A stretch of DNA of 64,000 nucleotides. Origin: Fasciola hepatica (taxonomy: Eukaryota; Platyhelminthes; Trematoda; Plagiorchiida; Fasciolidae). Where the stretch lies: contig CANUEZ040000180.1 of assembly GCA_948099385.1 (NCBI GenBank), positions 4,796,501 through 4,860,500 on the forward strand, given 5' to 3'. Shown in pieces: positions 13,210-26,321 of the stretch (positions within the stretch are counted from its first letter, which is position 1; the number at the start of each line of letters is the position of its first letter). The notes beneath the pieces are model-generated. The model did no database searches. It saw only the letters and a program-made list of their open reading frames with translations, and was not told the origin of the DNA. Both the position numbers and the translations under genes were made by a program.

Positions 13210-13880
13210 TGCCATATGTCAGCATTGTTAAGGAACAGTAGACCCAGTGGTAATTAGGCCGTTGGACTTTGATAGTGTGAATATCTCTCCATTAAATGAG
13301 GGAACAAATGTTTCATACCCCTCCCCAACAATTCTGGAGTATTCCAGGAAGCTGTGTTACCTCTCTGCTCATTTTTCAAGTATAACAGTGACCTATTCGT
13401 TTTTCCCCCGTCTGAGATACCTAAATACAGGGACGATGTCGATCTTTGTCAGGTTATTTTTGGCCCCTTTGATCTCAGGAACTTCCGTGAAACCCATCTC
13501 AAAAAGATCTTTTCTCTACCCAATCTGCTTTAAAACTGAACCCTTCCAAATGGTTTGGATGTGATTCCAGCAACTTCTGTTCCTTTTTTCCAAAAATGTT
13601 TCCCCTAACTACAAATCACTATCATGAATGAGCTCCGTCAAGTGACTGGGAGTCTATTTTGACAAGAGTTCATGGAGCTTTACTCACCCTGAAAATTTTA
13701 TTGGAAAACTGCTATATTCTTCTCTTATTAGATACGGAAACCCAAACAGTTTTGGACTCTGGAATCAGTCCATTCCAAGTCCATCTTCCAGGATGTTCTC
13801 CCGATCCCGCTTTACTATTCCTTTGTAACTTTTCCCTGCCTCCGGAAACAGGACCTCGTTCTACCTTCTAGCACCTTTCC
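13210..13880 (+). pseudogene. CR1/Jockey-like LINE remnant, reverse transcriptase C-terminal half
   Basis: Read across all three forward frames, the translation follows the order of a non-LTR reverse transcriptase. First comes SGVFQEAVLPLCSFF, matching the family's SGVPQGSVLGPLLF motif. Next is KYRDDVDLCQ, the YADD catalytic box with Tyr-Ala replaced by Tyr-Arg. Then come ALKLNPSK (the LNxxKC region) and SVK-stop-LGVYFD (the VKYLGV motif), with a thumb-like stretch to about 13875. Several frameshifts and stops show it is dead. The endonuclease half is missing. It resembles the copy at 24.5-25.6 kb in motif order, but the two are old and diverged. Confidence 0.75.
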
Positions 13881-14059
13881 TCGGGAGTAAGTGTGCAGAG
13901 CTTACTCCATACCCTATCTTGCCCGAATTTTAACCTGTAGGGAAAATATAAAAACTGACTTACTGACAAAGCTTGATAACCAACTTAGTTTTCAATTATT
14001 CTCACTCATTGCTGCTTATTCCAGTCGGAACTTGTCTGTCTGATTACCCAAACAAATTG

Positions 14060-14346
14060 TCATTTTGTTTAGCTGACTGTCCTTCGGACTCCACGTTGCA
14101 CGCACAAACCTCAGGTCATCCGACTAACTTGCACTCGGAAGCTCCAGACTCGAGTTTCGTTCTTGTTGGAGCTCATCAGCGGTGCATATCCTCTGCCACA
14201 CTCAGGGTTTGAACCCGGGCGTGCTTTGCCACTGAGCCACCCCGCTCCCGTCCGAGCTGATGCGAATCGCCAAGGTAAGCTTGTTCAGATGTCGACCTCT
14301 ATGACAGCTAGAGATGCCCGACAGCTTCGAGAGCCCCGTTAACCCC
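14060..14346 (-). mobile_element. Hammerhead-bearing tRNA-headed retroposon (SmAlpha-like), copy 1
   Basis: On the minus strand this element has an A-box-like GTGGCTCAGTGG at 14229-14240 and a B box GGGTTCAAACCC at 14205-14216. A hammerhead motif follows, then a tail containing GACCTGAGGTTTGTGCG and GGACAGTCAGCTAAAC. The same order occurs at 34073-34386 and 34423-34677. A Pol III head directly followed by a hammerhead ribozyme is the layout of the schistosome SmAlpha retroposon family. The shared sequence also extends upstream of the promoter (GTCGACNTCTGAACAAGCTT), so the unit may derive from a head-to-tail multimer. Confidence 0.8.
14137..14191 (-). ncRNA. Hammerhead ribozyme motif, stem II damaged
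   Basis: On the minus strand, CTGATGAG (14172-14179) and CGAAAC (14154-14159) flank a short helix with an AACA loop, followed by the cleavage triplet GTC. These are the invariant CUGAUGA and GAAA cores of hammerhead ribozymes. In this copy stem II reads GCTCC against AGAAC, which breaks two pairs, so cleavage is probably weak or lost. Stem III is the self-complementary ACTC/GAGT with no loop. Confidence 0.75.
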
Positions 14347-17300
14347 TCCTGTTTTTGCGTGCAGTGGCTGAAACGTCGGCGTACTGCCTTGCCAGGTCTA
14401 CCATACAAATACAAATAAAACGAAATTGTACAGTTTAAGAGAAATTGTCAGATCGTCACCTGACTGATCGCAGTCCAGTAACAACGATCAACGTCCGCCC
14501 TTAGTTGTGAACCAAGTTCAGTCGTTAAGCCCCACGTTTGAGAAATCTGGTCAATGATAATAAGTGATGAGAGTAACTTGGGTTAATTGCAAAAAATATC
14601 GATTAAAATATTTATTGATGCAGTTCTACGTTATGTTTGAGAAAGAACCAATATTTTTACAGAAATTTCATACCTCCTGTAGTGAATGTCAGTACAAACA
14701 TAATCAAAATACAAAATAGGGAAGTAATCGGCAATAGTTTGTGTCAAAATAAAATTAGCGGGCGGAAGAACGGACAAAAAAAAAATCACAAACGACAATT
14801 AGCGCTTCTAACCAAGCCCGTCCAACAGATTACCTTTCTAAATACCCGAATCATTTTCACCTTAGTTAGGGTAGACCAAATCATTCGCGATAAAAGTGTC
14901 CTCCAGGAATGCGTACCACTTAGATCGAAAGCCCGGAGTAACAGTTACCCCGACTGGCTGGGCTACAATTTGTTGTGTCATGAGTCACTGTTATTATGAT
15001 ATTATTTGCACACCAGTCCTATTTGCTGTTTAAGATATTAGATCATAGTGTTTCACAAACTTGGCGCATCTTTGGGCCACCACTTAATTCAGACCTCCGA
15101 CTCGTTATTCATTGTAAAACCCTAAAAGCTGATGCGGTAACTTTGGAAACTGTTAATTTTTATTGAAGGTCAAAAAGTGACTACAAGTCAAAATAATTCA
15201 TTGAGTGATTCAGTATGGTAGACTGAAGTTAACCTCAGCAATAAAAATCGATGGAGACACTACTGAAGCCGTTTTACTACGGGTTGTTTTTTACTCAGCA
15301 GCTTCAGCCAGTCTGGCTAGAACTCAAAATCAGTGCGCAGAATTTCGGCTCGCGAGGTAACCTGTAGGCTGAGCTTTGACGCTATATGTTGCAATATTCT
15401 ACAACGGATATTCTCCCAGCTTTGGTGGCTTTCTTCAGGTCCATTATGAGAAGACGTCCAGCTAAAAGGTAGTCGTTTTGTGATTCACAATTCATCAGTG
15501 TCCAAAATGGAAGTGCTATATGATGTAGTGCTGACGGGAAGTAAACGACCGTTGAAAGCCAACTCGAATAGTTCAAAGACACTCAAATTAACCGGAATTT
15601 CCACATTGCAGTCGGTTTGAGTTCCAGCCCTAGATGTGACGTAATGTAAGCTAGACTGAGCATCATATCGTTGATACTTTAGGATGAACCAATTAGCATA
15701 CGACTGTAATCCCTTCTATATCCAAAATATTATAAGGCCGTATTTTGTGTACTTCCCTCGAGGTTCAGTGAAGCTTAGAGGACAGGATAATCTACTTTAA
15801 CGAGCGCTATTTTCAGTAGGGGAAAATACCATGGTTGCGCAATCCAAATCAGAAAATTCAACGACCCATTACCGCATCATGATGCCTGATACCATTTACG
15901 AGGGGTGAGAAACCAATAATAATTGAACTGTTCGGTGTTCCCTCATCAAAGTCTAGTCAGTTCAGTAGTGGCTTTATACACCAGTTTGGGTGAATTTTCT
16001 GCATATACACCATATCCGGGGATATAGAAATCCGGAATCCGGAAACCCATACAAATTATGACAATTTTCATCCAAGCAAACGGTTCGGTAAGTCCGCCGT
16101 GTCTTTCACCGGATCACCAAACAGACGAGCATGATACGACAAAATAGAACTGCGATTTGTAGAAATGCGAGCTAATAGAAATTGGAACTTTGAACACTTG
16201 CAGGATGTAGACACAATTTTTTGAAAGTTCATTGTGTAGATGCTGATGTACCTCAGATAGTATTTTGGAGGAAAAATGGCCACAATTGTTTATCAGTGAC
16301 GGTATCAACAAGTGTACCTCCGGACATGCCACTGCACTTACAGGAGTGTTTTATGGATCTTATTATCCAGTTAAAATTCCTCCTCAAAATGTCAAGGGAA
16401 ATAACTGGAGGACAGTACAATTAGTGAAGGAGCATGCGTGCAATCACAAATTTAATAACTAACTGATTTGGGACCTAAAGTAATCAAAAAACGTGACCAG
16501 TATAAACTTGCTTACGTCACATGAGGTTACTAAGGTAACCAAAAATCACTGGTGATTTACTGGCAATGAAAAAGCACAGATTGATGAGAAATCGATAGTG
16601 GCCAATAAATCCCATTTTTTCTCGTCCCTTTACAGGTCGCGGAAAGTTAACCGACTTATCTAATAAACGCGGACAAAAGGATGGGAAAGGGAATACTGGA
16701 AGAAAAACAAATGGGGAAGATGAATCGTGGAAGATATGAACATAGTAGTCGATTTGTGAACATCAAATCTTTCATGATAAGATCTGCCGTGTTGGCTCTC
16801 AGCCGTGTTCTCTCTGCCGTGTGTGTATGCTCGCGTGCACGCGATGCAGTCGACCTGGAGTCTCGAGATTAATTGCCGTGTCGTTCGTATCCGTTACAAC
16901 GCAGAAGTCTGGAATTCGGTATCCATGTAACAATTATTCTCGGTCGACTACCAGAAGAGGCACACAAATTTTGCACATTACTTTGGTCGTAATTGTGTGT
17001 TGCTCGTGTCCAACGGATTTGGTTTATTTTGGTAACCGTCAGTTATCGAGGAGAGCAATGTTTTGAAGAAATAAGGTCAATTTGGTCTACTTTGTACGCA
17101 TCCGAGAAGCCTGGAGCAACTTAGCACAATTCCGAGAACCAGTGACCTCGCAAAGCATTTTAGTCTATCCGGTTGACATCCACGGAAGTGAGTGAATTGT
17201 AGGCAAGGAACGCTGTATCTCCGTGTCCCAATCAGAGGTGCACTGGAATTTGTAAGTCTTTATTGTTTATCTAAATGCTGAAATTTAACTTCCATCATCT

Positions 17301-19273
17301 CATATGCTTAGGGGTTTTGGGTATTTCAAAGTGGATTACTGTGCTAGGTGGGGGAAATTATCTAACACTTTGATCAGTGATTGCTAACGCGAAGATGTAT
17401 GAGAATCTGAATGGAAAAGGTACCGGAGTAGATGTCGGGCATTCTTGTTTCCCCAAATCAACCAGGCATTCTCTATCTCGGAAGAGGCAGCGTAGTGTAT
17501 TTATGGGAAACAGTTTAAAACGCGGGAATATTACAAGCCAACCGCGGGACTTGTTCAGTGTGAGGCCACGCCCTACCAACTAGATATGACTCATTGTAAC
17601 TCGTTGTCACGACTAGGTAAACAATACAGTCTTGACCTGTAGAAAGGGAATAATGGGTGTACACGTAAATATTGTCTTTATTCTATGATTTGGTTTACCC
17701 ACTGACTCACTAATCAAATACGAAAAATGAGAGAAATATAGCGGGAATGAGAAGTGATGGGGGGAAGTGTGGATATTGTACTGTTTCATAAAAACAGTGA
17801 GCAACCACGTGTCGCCGAACTTGATGCATACGCGTAAGACATTTGAGAATAGCTTTTCTGTCTATAAGCCACAAGTAGTCTAAGATTATTGTTGAAATAG
17901 CTCTACTTATATCCTTTTTTCGAAATGGAATTGTTTAATTTCATCACTTTTTTATCATTTCCAACGGGTACTAATGTGAGCAGCAAAGGGTTTATTCTAT
18001 TTTCTGAAGAGAATCTTAAGACAGTGTAACCGGACACCGAAAATAATGAAGGCGTTGTGTACGTATTGCGGAAATTCAACTGGATATCGTGGTTTTTTCA
18101 ATTAATCTACCCCTCACATGCACGGTTGCACTCTAATAGAATCATTGGCCTAAACAACTTACTTTGCGATCAGAACAACTTCCTGGTTAATAAAGGTGAC
18201 CATTTGTTGTTCAAATGAAACTGGTTTTCAGTGATCCGAAGGCTACGGCTGTTTACTGTTCTCCACCCTTGTTTCAAACGACGTGTGGAAATTTATTATC
18301 CAATCTTGATTATTTGTTCATTGCTCCTCGGATGTTATTTTTCATGCCAGTGGAGCTAGCAGCTCTATCCAAAGCGGATTTGTTCACTTCTTGAGCATCA
18401 CATATTTTTATGCATCAGATTTTACATGAATAATGCGAAAAAGCATGGTCATATTCACACGAAGAATAGGAAATACATTCATCACAAGAACAAATGCCCG
18501 ACCGGCTCGTGCGATGTAACCCCTCTCTTCTTTAATAAAGCAGAGTAGTTTTCCAGTCTTCAGTAAATGTTTCTTCAACGCAGTGGAAGTGAAACGATTA
18601 TTTAACTAACCGCACCCAAATGACCTTGAAGTCTATGCTAGTCAGTCATTCGAAATAAATCAAACATTTTTTTCTGATGAGGCTACCATTCAACGTGAGT
18701 TAGCTGTTGAATTGGTCAGCAACATCGTGATTTCCAAATATGTTCTCGTTGTTTGCGCCACTTTCTTCCAGGCAGGCATATGGTAGACAGGGCAGAAAAA
18801 GAAAAGTTTCTGTTAGGGTCAGCATTTTTCTAATAATGACGAAAACCATTCATGATAAATTTCACCGTATTCACCATGTGGCCAGTTTTGAACTTCCAAA
18901 GTTCGGGCTAATTTACCATGGCGAACAAAGTCACACCAACTCAATCGCCAAAGGATAGCAGCTGAACTAACCTGGTCGATATCGACGTTTACAGCATTTC
19001 GTATTTCACACTCGTTTTACGGAAAGTTGAGGAAAGAGGAATTAATTACGGAGAAATAAGTTCGTTCAAGAAATTTCGACAATTTTTGGGTATTTGTGCC
19101 ATAGTTTTTCGAACTCACGAATACAGTATACCCACCAAGTTGACACATTCACCCTGGGATGCGTGCGACTTGACTTATAACATTATTAGTAATACTTCAG
19201 TTCTTTCGTTCAGTACACAGCAAATTACAACGATTCAGGAAAGGTGTCAATACCTGCCGAAAACAACATAACG
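14347..19273. other. No recognisable gene
   Basis: Nearly 5 kb without a feature I can support. Open frames are up to 120 codons (14637-14999, +, lysine- and asparagine-rich, no motif). Splice-like signals occur by chance and no exon chain can be assembled. Confidence 0.5.
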
Positions 19274-19370
19274 GGGCACCACCAACACACTGACAACAAC
19301 AAAAACAACAATAAAACAATAGCAGCTACAATAACAACCGCGAACACAACAACAACCACTCCCATCAGTA
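19274..19370 (+). repeat. Degenerate CAA-rich tract
   Basis: A low-complexity tract dominated by CAA, ACAACA and AATAA units with interruptions. It is best taken as a decayed trinucleotide microsatellite. There is no open frame through it. Confidence 0.8.
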
Positions 19371-22300
19371 CAATCACCGCCTGATTTTGCCTCAGTTGAC
19401 GGTCTACATGTTCACTTGGTCTGTACTTTGTTACTTCAATAAAAGATCAGGTTTTATCTATATCTTCGGCTCAGCTGCTAGCAATATTTCACTGTTACAC
19501 CGCAGGGTTACCACGTCTAAGCAGCTAGGACCTCATATGGGCCCTCATTTCTGAACCACTTTGCAAGTTCTCCTCCATGAAGCAGTTGGCCCCAGCGGCT
19601 TTGGTCAAACCCATTTCCAGTGCTTTCCATGCTAAAGCATAGCGCGAAAGAAGATAACAGCGAAAAAAGTGTTAATTAAAGAGCAGAATTGCGAAAAGCA
19701 ATAAAGTCACTGGAGAGACCACAGTTTTGTAGAAGGGCTCGGTCGGAAAGAAGAAATCGATATTTTTAGATAAAGCTTTTAGCCTCGTCAATTATTCGTT
19801 CGCAAGTGTACGAGCTTCGTGAACAATGTGGCTTCGGAGACTGATGCTTTGGATCGATGATATCCCCGGAACCATCGGGCCAGTTCACGGTGGGGCCTGT
19901 TCTGTACACAGAAAACCAGACTGACTTGGTCGACTCTCTGTTGGATATACAATTTCTATGTTCCGATCAGTTTTACGTGCCACATGAATGCTTAGAAATA
20001 CACTAATGTAATAATGAATTTCGTGGTTTAGAAATGACTGAAAACTTCGTAAGATGGTTGATTTTCATGAATTGATCGTTCTGCTTTCGTCCTTGTTCAC
20101 CGCTATTTGTTTGGCTTGTTTGCTATGGTATATTTGGTTATAACATTCATACCGGGACACAATGCTCTAGATAACTCATTATTTTTTGGGGCGAAACAAT
20201 CAAGTAAGTTTCGAAGAAATTTATTAAACAGAATTTGTCAGAGTAGCTTTAAATACCGGTTTATTAGATTTATATTTTTACACCGTGAAAATCCGTAACA
20301 AAATTGACTTCCTTGAAACACTTCAAGCTAGCTTTGTTCCTTCCTTCACAAATCATCTCTATCACAAGCAAACAAATTCATCATTCAAGTGAATTTTATT
20401 GCCGAACGAGACCACTTAAGTAGTGAGATGGTTCGACTGTTATGGAATGATATTTAACTAGAAATTCGCTATTGAAAAGTAAAGTAGAACAGTTTCGTTA
20501 ATTTTGTGTTCAGAACTCAATTGATTAGCAAGAGAGAAGCATTGTATTATAGAGCATGAAACAATCAACCGTCCACGAGCTACCGTGCGTAGAATTTTTT
20601 TGAATCGATCAATAGGCCGTCCGATTAGGGCCAAAAGCACGTGAAGCCACACAACACGATCTCTCTCCTCAAGAAATGACACGATTGCAGTCGTGCGTCC
20701 ATGATTGCACCGGGTGTAGATCATGCGTGCTTACGTGAGCAATATGAGTGGGCGAGCCGAACATAACAATCAATAGTCACCGAGGATCTTTTCTGCCACT
20801 GTAACGCTCGTCATGCCAGATTAGTGCCTTTCACAGAGGAGACCGCAAAACCAACCAGGGTGATTCTCAAAAGTGTGTTTCTCATCAAAAGCATGCGGTA
20901 TGATGGCAATCCGTCAAATGTTTTTAACTTGCACCGTCATAGATCTTGTGTCAATTGACTCAGTTCCACAGCTGTAGGGGTAGTGACGGTAACTGTTACG
21001 AGTGAATTCCAAGTTTCGAAACCCAACAATATGGGTCAATTTCTATGGTCGACGATGGTGTTTTGCTATCTGTATCTATGCCGAACTTGGCCTATGGAAA
21101 CCTTCTATGTTTTAAACACTCCAGGTTTAAGAGTCCTAGCTTCTGGTCTTTTTCTGGTAACTGAATGGACGAAAAATCCCACAGAACATACTGAGAGAAC
21201 AAAACAGCGTGGCAAACAGGCTTGTCTCCTGTTATTCGCATCCATACCAATACATAACAACTAATAAGACTCAGAAAAACAAAGGGGTATGATGATCCAA
21301 AGCGGTCTGCGCACGTGCGTGTATGCGTGTGATTAATTTTGTTATGCATCGGTGTGCGCGCGAATAACTGAAAGAGCTAGTTCGCCACGCTGTTTTGTTC
21401 GCATTTTAATGAGCCTTTATGATTGTGTAATCCCCTTTTCATTACACTGATGTGGTAACATGAAATAAACACACGAAACCCTCGTTGGTTCCACTGATCG
21501 GACATCACCACCAAACTGATTAGAACACGATTCTATTGTGCCATTTCGCCAAATTTTCCGAACATAAATCCTGCCAAGTTGTCATCGTGGCTAGTCTTCG
21601 TCTTTTTCTTGACAGTTAGGGAAAACGCTTGTCTCCAATTTGCATAGATCTTGGCAAAAAATAATATTTCCGGTTTTTCTGGAATTACTGATCTCCTACG
21701 CATGCTAAACCGACTAGATTGTCCGTCACGGTTTCTTATGACCGTGCAAAGCCCATGTGTTTGCGAAAAGCGCACGTCGGACCATACGATTTTGCACGTA
21801 TAAACGCACACAAATCATGAGTAACCCGAAAACATATTCCATGACCCTTTTCAGGCCAATTGTAGGACAACACAAATGGGCTCCGTTCACTGATCGTCCG
21901 ATGATGCTGTAAGCTAGCGTACGCGTGTTCCAGATCCACACAACTGCCTAGCTCTATTTCGTGCATCATTTTGACAACCGGATAGGCACAGAGATGGGAC
22001 GTCTGTGTGCGCGTGTGTATATGTGTGTCAATGTGCGATACGCAAATACCATAAGTGAGTGACCTTATCGGGTTATGACCAGGCAAGTCATGAGGCAGAT
22101 GTGATACGTGTCACCTTCATTTGTCAAGCCCCAAGTTGACCCTTGCACTGTGGTAAGGGTATGGCCGAATTCGAGCCGTCAGTGATCATAACGATAATGT
22201 GTGCAACTGAGTACGTACCACTGCAAGGATCAGCATACAAAATACGCATAGGATTCGTCGAATTCACGCACAACGGTGCTGACCAGTATCAGACCATCAA

Positions 22301-22473
22301 CCGAAAAATGGTCTTCTTATGTCAGGTTTCGGAGTCAATATTTATGCCGTTTCTCGCTGGCGTAGAAGTAACGGACATCAGTAAATTATCCCACTTCCTT
22401 TATGTATCACATCGTAAGCTACTCTGTTCCATGAACGGGGTTGCACCTGTAAAAGACTGCCAAATAGGGAAGT
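19371..22473. other. No recognisable gene
   Basis: No supported feature. Open frames are up to 116 codons on the minus strand near 21.7-22.1 kb, and these overlap each other in different frames. A short TG-rich stretch lies near 22000-22030. Confidence 0.5.
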
Positions 22474-22560
22474 GACCGGCATTGGCATGAATCGAACCCG
22501 GGTTGTAAAGTTAAAATAAACCCAGGGTGATGACCATTTGACCACTGTCGGATATGTCGA
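22474..22560 (-). mobile_element. tRNA-like SINE head
   Basis: On the minus strand a possible A box, GTGGTCAAATGGTCAT, precedes a good B box, GGGTTCGATTCATGCC, by about 30 bases. Pairing around the boxes is poor, so it is unlikely to be a working tRNA. The family is not identified. Confidence 0.45.
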
Positions 22561-24500
22561 ATCTCAAACCTGGAAGTCTTTGATTCAAATCCAAAGGCCT
22601 TCAATTTCTCACTCGGTAGCTTCTGGTTGACCGCCTACCTGTTTCCTGAAATGTCGTGTCATTTGGGTGTGACAGACAAAATGAAAGTAACACATCCTTG
22701 TTCTGTTATTAATGTCCTTTTTTGATAAGAATTTCTACTGCCATTGATTCAATCACTTGTGTTCCCTCCAGTTTGTGATCATCATCATGCGAACTCCTAA
22801 CAACTTTTGGAGTTGCTATTGCTCGAAGCTCAAGTAACAGGTAGTTCTTCAGCTACCGTTAACTGTGTTTGCCGGTTTGGCCACTAAAATTCCATAGTTA
22901 GTCTGGCTGTCATCATTAGTGTGCAATGGAGCATGATTTTAGATACTGCTCCTGAGCAGTAAAATACATTTCCGTCAATTTCTTCTTTGTGATGAAATTG
23001 GAAATACTTTCAAAGTATGACACACTGACACACTGGAAGTAATTAGACAGGTTGAGATATTATCTCTTTTCTAGTTTCCATTCGGAAAATAAGTAATGTA
23101 AAAAAATGATATGCAGAGATCGATAACGGATAAACCCTATGTGTTGCACGGATTAGCATCAAGGTATGACATCACGATTTCAATAATATATATTCATTCG
23201 AAAAAATGCTGCAGGGATGGAAGCCATATAATTCTACTGCGTATGAGGTACTGAGATAATAGTGTCATATTAGCAATAAAAGCAAGCACCCCATGACTGG
23301 CTGAGTAACATTTCACTGTGAATTTGATCGTCGTCACTTGTGAATTATTCTCATTATAAATAAATATTACTCAGAATTCCCTTCTCAAAGGAAACCTTCA
23401 CTCACATTAGAGACAGGTCATGTTCTATTTTTGCGATCTAGGACTCGCTTTTCTGCATGTGGATCTAAAGCAGCCTGGATTGGGATATGCAAATGTACCA
23501 GTGGGCAGACTACCATAGGGCGCACAAACTTCAGGATGATGACTACTCTCACTAGCAACGGAACTAAAATTCGGTTCGCTTTTGGAAAGATGCCGTTCCC
23601 AACCAGGCTTCTAAACATTCAGATCCACACTAGTATCTGCGTTGTCAGCAGAGAGAGAATTGTGGTTGAATGAAAGTAATGAAAGCGAACTCAACCCCTT
23701 TGAGCACTCCGATTACTGTCTTAGAGACAGAATAACGCAAAATAAGAGCAGAAAGCGTTGTGGTGACTAACATCAACTCCAAATGGTCTGGCAGGTCTGA
23801 AACTGCTTTTATCTTTTCCTGCAACAGGGTCCACAGCGTGATAGTTAAATTTCCTACAAAATTCTCACCTTTTCAGGGCATTGTGATCAATAATTTGAGC
23901 GTAGATCCCTTTGACTCCTAGGTAAATATCAACCCATTCTTTGACGTTTCTATGCCTGTTCTGATTCAATTATTGCGTGGTGGTATACAAATTCCTGTCT
24001 TATATTATGATAAAGCATCCAAGTACCCTTTATGTTGTTTCATTTGGAGTGACTAATACCTTATACCAAGTATAAAAAAGGCTATGCTAGGCAGAATTAT
24101 CACAACTATCCTGAAAGTTTCCACTTCCAGTGGAAAGCTGATTCAACAACCGATCACGGCCTGATAACCGACGCACCCTAAACTTAGTCACGTTCACCAC
24201 CGTGGTCACCTGTCAGGGCATAACGACTAAAGATCACCCCTAGGAGCTTTTCACCTTCCTAAAAGTCCTCATCCCACTACTTTCCCGTGGATTGTTTTCG
24301 AAGCCCTCATTTTCAGTTTAGTTGTGTCTAAGAAGGAACTGGATGTCTTATTTGTTTCGTGTTGTTCTATGGAGAACTCATTTTCAAACAACGGCAGAAC
24401 AACTTCTCCAATCACAGAGATCTTTGAGAAGGTAAAAGGAACATTTCTATTACCTAGATGGCCAGGCTTCTTTGAAAGGTCATTCTATCCTTGTTGAACA
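22561..24500. other. No recognisable gene
   Basis: Nothing supported. Weak coding-like sequence in 24.2-24.5 kb could be the far upstream part of the LINE that follows, but no endonuclease motif is legible. Confidence 0.5.
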
Positions 24501-24504
24501 ATAA

Positions 24505-25620
24505 ATGTGGAAGTTGAATACGTTTTTCGTCCGCCAGCTCTTCTGCACGGAAAATAGCAACCTTCTTCGACACGGGATCTGGTCTCCATATGGGGGACGT
24601 GTCCAACCAAAAAAATGCAACATAGACGCCGATGAAATCAACGCCACCCTCATCTATCCCACCCCAAACATCACCCTTTCATCCTATGACCTTTATGTTC
24701 CCTCAAAAATAGAGGAGAAGTCGGCTAGTTTGTTCGAACCTCAAAAGCAGACTCCACCGTGGACCCAAACGGCCTATCTCCCACTCTTCTCAAAGTGAGA
24801 GGAAGTCCATCAACCGGAATTGTGACTTCCTCAATCAAACAAATTCATTGATTTTGGTGCAATTACTGCCTCTTTAGAACCCGCAACAGTAGTGAACATC
24901 CCAGAAACTCCACTTACAATATTTTGTCTAAACGTTTTCATCCTACTGCCACCACTCCTCCGTTTATACTTCCTCAAAAGCTAGAGTCCCTTCACTTTCC
25001 CACTTTCTTAATTTCTTGGCTCAAAGACTACTTTCCCAACAGAATGCAGTTTAATAAAGTTGGTAAAGGCTTATCAGGTCTCTCAGTAAACAACCCTGGT
25101 TTTCTCCAGTGTACCATTCCTTACGTGTATCTTTTCACCAAGCATATTAGCTACTGATCCACTGGATCACCAGCACAACTTTTCAAGTATGCCGAGGACG
25201 GGGTTCTCGGTCAGTCTATCTCCAGTCAGCCAGACTTAATCGATCTATACGCGAACCTGTGCCATATTCCGAACTTTTCACCCCATTCTGGCCTGCATCT
25301 AAACTCTTCCAACATTTTGCAGTCGGACATCAATTGTGTTCCCGTCTCCAGAAACGACTCAGTCAAATATTAAGACATTCAAACCAGTACCAACATACCG
25401 TGGTCTTCCCATAACTCGTAGATTAGCCTTCAGATTTGCAGGCTAAGTCAGTTTAGTTCCAGACAACCTCTTATTTTCTCTTTTGTCCATAGATATTTAC
25501 TCCCACTCCTTTTCTACTGATTTCCCTCAATCCTCCATTGTTTCCTTACGGAAGATTTTCTCCCACTAGAAAGCGGCTTTGCTCGTTTATTTTAGCTACA
25601 ATGATATCAAAGTGAACCTT
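24505..25620 (+). pseudogene. CR1/Jockey-like LINE remnant, reverse transcriptase domain
   Basis: The open frame at 24924-25157 contains KLESLHFPTFLISWLKDYF, NRMQFNKVGKGLS and NNPGFLQCTIPYVYL. These correspond to the LxxxGFxxxLLxWLxSYLxNR and SGVPQGxxLxPLLF motifs of non-LTR reverse transcriptases. A frame change later, FSKYAEDGVLG at about 25177-25209 matches the YADD box with Ala-Glu in place of Ala-Asp. HSGLHLNSSN and SRNDSVKY follow, then a thumb region. The 97-codon frame at 24505-24798 may be the segment between endonuclease and polymerase, but I do not recognise it. The changed catalytic box and several stops mean it is inactive. Confidence 0.75.
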
Positions 25621-26268
25621 TTCAAAAGTGCCATTGAAAGCCAAGTTGGCATTAGAAAGATCGTGATAGCATTGGGACGTTTTTAATTAAACTGCTCTGT
25701 TCATCCATGAAATAAATGCCACGTAGGTTCTCTCATTAGCCGATAACTCGGTTTTCTCAGGTATTTAACATTTACCTTTTAAAGATGACCACGTATTTAT
25801 TCAAATAAACAGAAATATGAATTCGGCTATAAAGCTTTCATACACAGCTTTACATTTACGTCAGATGCAGACCAGAAAAAGGTTAAGTTTCAAAAATCTC
25901 TCCAATAGTCTTGCCGATCCTAATGTTTCACACGTCGTCTTTCAGTTTCAGCATACATTGACGGAACAGGTAGCTGCTTGGCATAACAAGTGTTGGAACA
26001 CATACCCAACAGGCTAGCAAATTCAATGCAGCCACGGATAATGACGTCAAATCACCGGCTTCTTTAATCATGAAATAACTGCGTGAGAGATCACAAGGTT
26101 TCCCTGACCAAATTTTTCACAATGGTATTGCGCAATCCCAAATCGAAGCTGTTAGCATTCAGGGAAGCGTTGCTAATCATGATGCATCAGCCGGCGCTTT
26201 GTGCACAAAAAAAGGATGGAACAAAATGTTATTTTGCCTTGGCACTAACTGAACAGGCATCTCCTTTC

Positions 26269-26271
<3 letters not shown>
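25621..26271. other. No recognisable gene
   Basis: Nothing nameable between the LINE remnant and the TA tract. The 3' end of the LINE is not marked by a poly(A) or short tandem tail that I can see. Confidence 0.5.

Positions 26272-26319
<48 letters not shown>
26272..26319. repeat. (TA)n microsatellite
   Basis: An uninterrupted TA run of about 48 bases. Tyr-Ile repeat reading frames across it on both strands are artefacts of the repeat. Confidence 0.95.

Positions 26320-26321
<2 letters not shown>

Noticed and set aside
18670..18700. CTGATGAGG resembling a hammerhead core
   Set aside because: No matching GAAA core or stem II downstream.
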